Positions 12,399-14,550 of a stretch of 14,550 bases of DNA are shown one piece after another. The position numbers and the translations under genes were made by a program. This DNA comes from DAOUKH01 sp034421515. GTDB lineage: Bacteria; Chloroflexota; Dehalococcoidia; SHYB01. The notes beneath the pieces are model-generated. The model ran no database searches. It was not told the DNA's origin and saw only the letters and a list, made by a program, of their open reading frames with translations. How positions within the stretch are numbered: the stretch's first letter is position 1; each line of letters starts with the position of its first letter. The stretch covers positions 1-14,550 of the forward strand of contig DAOUKH010000008.1 in the NCBI GenBank assembly GCA_034421515.1, in the 5' to 3' direction.

Positions 12399-12424
12399 AT
12401 GGGGCCGCCTTTCGGGGAGGGAGC

Positions 12425-12859
12425 ATGAGCTACGCGTCGCCGCGGTTCGAGGAAGTGGAGGCCGGTCAGGAACTGGCTCCGGTGGTGAAAACACCGAACG
12501 AGGTGCAGGTCTTCATGTTCAGCGCGATCACGTGGGACACGCACCGCACGCACTTCGACACGCCGTATTCGGTCGACGAGGAGTCGCTGCCCGGCGTGCT
12601 AGTGCATGGGCACCTGCAGGGGGCATTCCTCACCCAGTACGCGACGAAATGGGCCGGGGCGGCGGGACGGCTGCGCTCGATCGACTACCAGAACCGAGGC
12701 ATGGTGATTCCCGGGGAGCGGTTGACGGTCCGGGCGAAGGTCACCGGGAAGTCCGAAGAGGATGGCGTAGGCGTGGTGACCTTGGACATGTGGCTGGAGA
12801 AGGACGGCGGCGACATTCCCACGACGGGCGCCGTCGTGGTCGAGATTCCGCTGGGGTAG
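12425..12859 (+). CDS. MaoC-like hot-dog dehydratase/hydratase
   Basis: A 144-residue single hot-dog domain of the MaoC/FAS1-type acyl dehydratase group. FSAITWDTHRTHFDTPYS (32-49) is the hydratase-like active-site segment with Asp38, His40 and His43; GVLVHGHLQGAFLTQ (57-71) covers the hot-dog helix. It is normally expected to add water to an enoyl-CoA as a homo- or heterodimer; some relatives need a partner chain, as in ChsH1/ChsH2 of steroid side-chain breakdown. The divergent acyl-CoA dehydrogenase next door would make its enoyl-CoA substrate. ATG at 12425 has GGGGAGGGA three to four bases upstream. The promoter is strong and close. The following T-rich stretch (12869-12876) has no good stem, so a terminator is not clear. 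Confidence 0.88.
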   Translation: MSYASPRFEEVEAGQELAPVVKTPNEVQVFMFSAITWDTHRTHFDTPYSVDEESLPGVLVHGHLQGAFLTQYATKWAGAAGRLRSIDYQNRGMVIPGERLTVRAKVTGKSEEDGVGVVTLDMWLEKDGGDIPTTGAVVVEIPLG

Positions 12860-12879
12860 GCGGGCCGCTTCTTTTTCCG

Positions 12880-12909
12880 TTGACACCGCCGAAAGGGCGG
12901 TGCTACCTT
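12880..12909 (+). promoter_or_regulatory. Promoter with inverted repeat in the spacer, before the amidohydrolase
   Basis: A perfect TTGACA (12880-12885) is followed after 18 bp by TACCTT (12904-12909, a weak -10). The spacer is largely taken up by the perfect inverted repeat ACCGCC-GAAAG-GGCGGT (12885-12901). A repeat placed there is a classic operator position for a repressor or MerR-like activator. It could alternatively be a remnant terminator of the MaoC gene, but no T-tract follows it. Confidence 0.5.
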
Positions 12910-12943
12910 CGCATCCCGAAGCGTTCTTTCCCGGAGGCGTCCC

Positions 12944-14032
12944 GTGGCCGAGTTGACCTGCATCTCCGCCGATTCGCACGTCGTGGAGCCCGGCAATCTG
13001 TTTCTCGACTACATCGCTCCGGCGTACCGCGACCGGGCGCCGCGGGTCGTCCAGGAGGACGACCGCGACATCTACATGTGCGAGGGGGTGCGGCTGATCT
13101 CGATGCGGGGCGCAGCGAGCGCGGGACGGCCCAGCGAGGAGCTCGGCTTCAAGGGCCGCGAGGATGAAGTCCCCCGAGGGGCGTGGGACCCGAAGGCGCG
13201 CCTGGCCGAGATCGAGCCGGACGGCGTGCAGGCCGAGGTGCTCTATCCCACGATGACGCTGCGGCTGTTCGCGGTCGAGGACACCGGGCTGCAGGATGCT
13301 TGCTTCCAGGCGTACAACGACTGGCTCGCCGACTTCTGCAAGGAGGTCCCCGGCCGGTTCAAGGGGATCGGCGTGCTCAACCTCGACGACGTCCCAAGCG
13401 CCATCGCGGAGATGGAACGCTGCCTGGAGATCGGTTTGCCGGGGGTGAGCATCGCGCTGTACCAGGACCAGGAGCGCCACTACGGGCACTCCGACTTCGA
13501 CCCGTTCTGGGCGGCCGCCGAGGCGGTGGGCGTACCGGTGAGCCTGCACATCCTGACGGAGCGCCGGCGGGCGTCGACCATCTACCGGAGCCCCGCCGAT
13601 GGGGTCTGCGAGGCGGACACGATCCAGCGCTCGCTGGCGCACATGACGTTCAACGGCGTCTTCGAGCGGTTCCCCAAGCTCCGCGTGGTCTCCGCCGAGA
13701 ACGACATCGGCTGGATGCCCTACTACCTGGAGCGCATGGACTACGTCTTCGACCGGCGGCGGAACCTCTACCGGATGACCCTGTCGCGGGAGATGCTGCC
13801 CAGCGAACTGGTGAAGCGCAACGTCTTCCTCACATTCATGCGGGACAAGGCCGGCGTGATGAACCGCGGGCTGATCGGCGTCGACCGGATCATGTGGTCG
13901 AGCGACTACCCGCACGGGGACAGCACGTGGCCCCGCTCGCAGGAGATGATCGACTACCTGATGGAAGACGTCCCCGGCGACGAGCGCGCCCGCATCGTCG
14001 CCGACAACGCCCGGGCGCTGTACGGCTTCTAG
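12944..14032 (+). CDS. Amidohydrolase family 2 protein (metal-dependent hydrolase/decarboxylase)
   Basis: A 362-residue TIM-barrel protein of the amidohydrolase_2 (ACMSD-like) family. Metal-binding Asp10 and His12 are in SADSHVVEP, His202 is in SLHILTE, the late motif VVSAENDIGWMPYYLERMD lies at 248-266, and the terminal Asp321/His324 are in WSSDYPHGDSTWP. Members decarboxylate or hydrolyse aromatic or cyclic acids using zinc or manganese; the substrate cannot be read here. The start is GTG at 12944 with GGAGG and a 6-base spacer; no ATG lies near it. It converges with a paralogue on the other strand, only 6 bp separating their stop codons. The promoter has an inverted repeat, suggesting control by its own substrate. 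Confidence 0.9.
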   Translation: MAELTCISADSHVVEPGNLFLDYIAPAYRDRAPRVVQEDDRDIYMCEGVRLISMRGAASAGRPSEELGFKGREDEVPRGAWDPKARLAEIEPDGVQAEVLYPTMTLRLFAVEDTGLQDACFQAYNDWLADFCKEVPGRFKGIGVLNLDDVPSAIAEMERCLEIGLPGVSIALYQDQERHYGHSDFDPFWAAAEAVGVPVSLHILTERRRASTIYRSPADGVCEADTIQRSLAHMTFNGVFERFPKLRVVSAENDIGWMPYYLERMDYVFDRRRNLYRMTLSREMLPSELVKRNVFLTFMRDKAGVMNRGLIGVDRIMWSSDYPHGDSTWPRSQEMIDYLMEDVPGDERARIVADNARALYGF

Positions 14033-14038
14033 CGCCGG

Positions 14039-14550
14039 CTAGCTGCCGTTGAGGTTGAAGACCTTGACGGCGTTGTCGACGAGTACCTGGCGGCGCTCCG
14101 CTTCCGGCCAGTCGCCCACGGCGCGTTCGATGTACCACTGCGACTTGGGGAAGGTGCTCGTGGGGTGGGGGAAGTCGGACGACCACATGATGTTGTCCAT
14201 GCCGATGACGTCGCGCATGCGGAGGCCGACGGACTCGAACCAGAAGTTGATGTAGCACTGGCGGTGGAAGTAATCGCTGGGCTTGATCTTCAGGCTGCCC
14301 CGCTCCTTGAGGTTCTGCGCCTGCCATTGGTGGTCGGCGACTTCGAGCAGGTAGGGCGCCCAGCCCAACCCACTCTCCGACGAAACGACCTTGAGCGTGG
14401 GGAAGCGCTCGAGGATGCCCGAGAAGAGGATGGTGCTCATCACCATGATGTTGGCCGAGATGGTGCGGGTGGAGCCGTCGGAGAGCTTGGTGACGGTGTT
14501 GTGGCCGTCCCAAGGGGCGGGGAAGGAGATGCCCTGCGCCCCGCCGGAGC
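14039..14550 (-). CDS. Amidohydrolase family 2 protein, partial (5' end outside the window)
   Basis: The C-terminal 169 residues of a second amidohydrolase_2 protein. The frame stays open from the TAG at 14039-14041 to the window edge, reading SGGAQGISFPAPWDGHNTV just inside it, so the start lies beyond 14550. The internal ATG at 14446 is not the true start, because family sequence continues upstream of it. Conserved segments align with the neighbouring gene: FSGILERFPTLKVVSSESG and GLGWAPYLLEVADHQW against FNGVFERFPKLRVVSAEND, and NIMWSSDFPHPTSTFPKS against RIMWSSDYPHGDSTWPRS. The metal-binding Asp and His of that last motif are kept. The two genes are convergent, diverged paralogues. Confidence 0.9.
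   Translation of the reverse strand, partial: SGGAQGISFPAPWDGHNTVTKLSDGSTRTISANIMVMSTILFSGILERFPTLKVVSSESGLGWAPYLLEVADHQWQAQNLKERGSLKIKPSDYFHRQCYINFWFESVGLRMRDVIGMDNIMWSSDFPHPTSTFPKSQWYIERAVGDWPEAERRQVLVDNAVKVFNLNGS

Noticed and set aside
12857..12880. Possible terminator after the MaoC gene (GCGGGCCGC then T-run)
   Set aside because: The stem is only four base pairs with almost no loop, so it cannot fold well.
12599..13915. 438-residue minus-strand frame antisense to the MaoC and amidohydrolase genes
   Set aside because: It is a shadow: no motif, and it crosses two well-supported genes and their promoter.

Overview
The window is a gene-dense, GC-rich bacterial chromosome segment. It shows classical sigma70-type promoters, good Shine-Dalgarno sites, several TTG/GTG starts and short intergenic gaps. 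The longest non-coding stretch is about 180 bp (2672-2849), so no gene-free region exceeds 300 bp. There are no tRNAs, rRNAs, CRISPR arrays, insertion sequences or phage genes. The mix of acyl-CoA dehydrogenases, amidohydrolase_2 paralogues, SDRs, a MaoC hydratase and an epoxide hydrolase suggests an aerobic heterotroph that degrades varied organic acids. A Chloroflexota (Dehalococcoidia/SAR202-like) origin is my best guess and an actinobacterium is the main alternative. This is an inference from gene content only.

Layout. 12-1474, minus strand: an SDR dehydrogenase, an unrecognised 54-residue basic protein with its own terminator, and a HIT-family hydrolase. 1541-4344, minus strand: an acyl-CoA dehydrogenase (ACAD1) that appears to lack the catalytic glutamate, a stand-alone Lrp/AsnC ligand-binding domain, and an epoxide hydrolase. 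4463-6481, plus strand: a tight four-gene operon of a Rieske protein, two tandem 6-pyruvoyl-tetrahydropterin synthase (PTPS) paralogues and an SDR. This resembles a tetrahydropterin-making module and is the most interesting part of the window. 6498-9572, minus strand: a five-gene operon of RpiB, an ABM-fold monooxygenase-like protein, a GH63-type mannosyl/glucosylglycerate hydrolase, a GNAT acetyltransferase and a minimal zincin metalloprotease. 9725-11152, plus strand: a DHA2-type MFS exporter whose 3' end overlaps the next convergent gene. 11118-12859: an acyl-CoA dehydrogenase (ACAD2) that keeps a helix-G glutamate, divergent from a MaoC-like hydratase across a compact back-to-back promoter. 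12944-14550: two convergent amidohydrolase_2 paralogues, the second cut by the window edge.

How the parts may work together. ACAD2 and the MaoC protein fit dehydrogenation followed by hydration of an acyl-CoA. ACAD1 and ACAD2 look like the two halves of an alpha2beta2-type dehydrogenase, though they lie 9 kb apart. The RpiB/GH63 operon fits recovery of sugars from compatible solutes. The Rieske/PTPS/PTPS/SDR operon fits synthesis of a reduced pterin, with GTP cyclohydrolase I encoded elsewhere.

Promoter calls were made by eye. Nearly all carry TTGACA/TTGACC or a variant TTGCCN -35 box followed at 16-18 bp by a TAnnnT -10 box.
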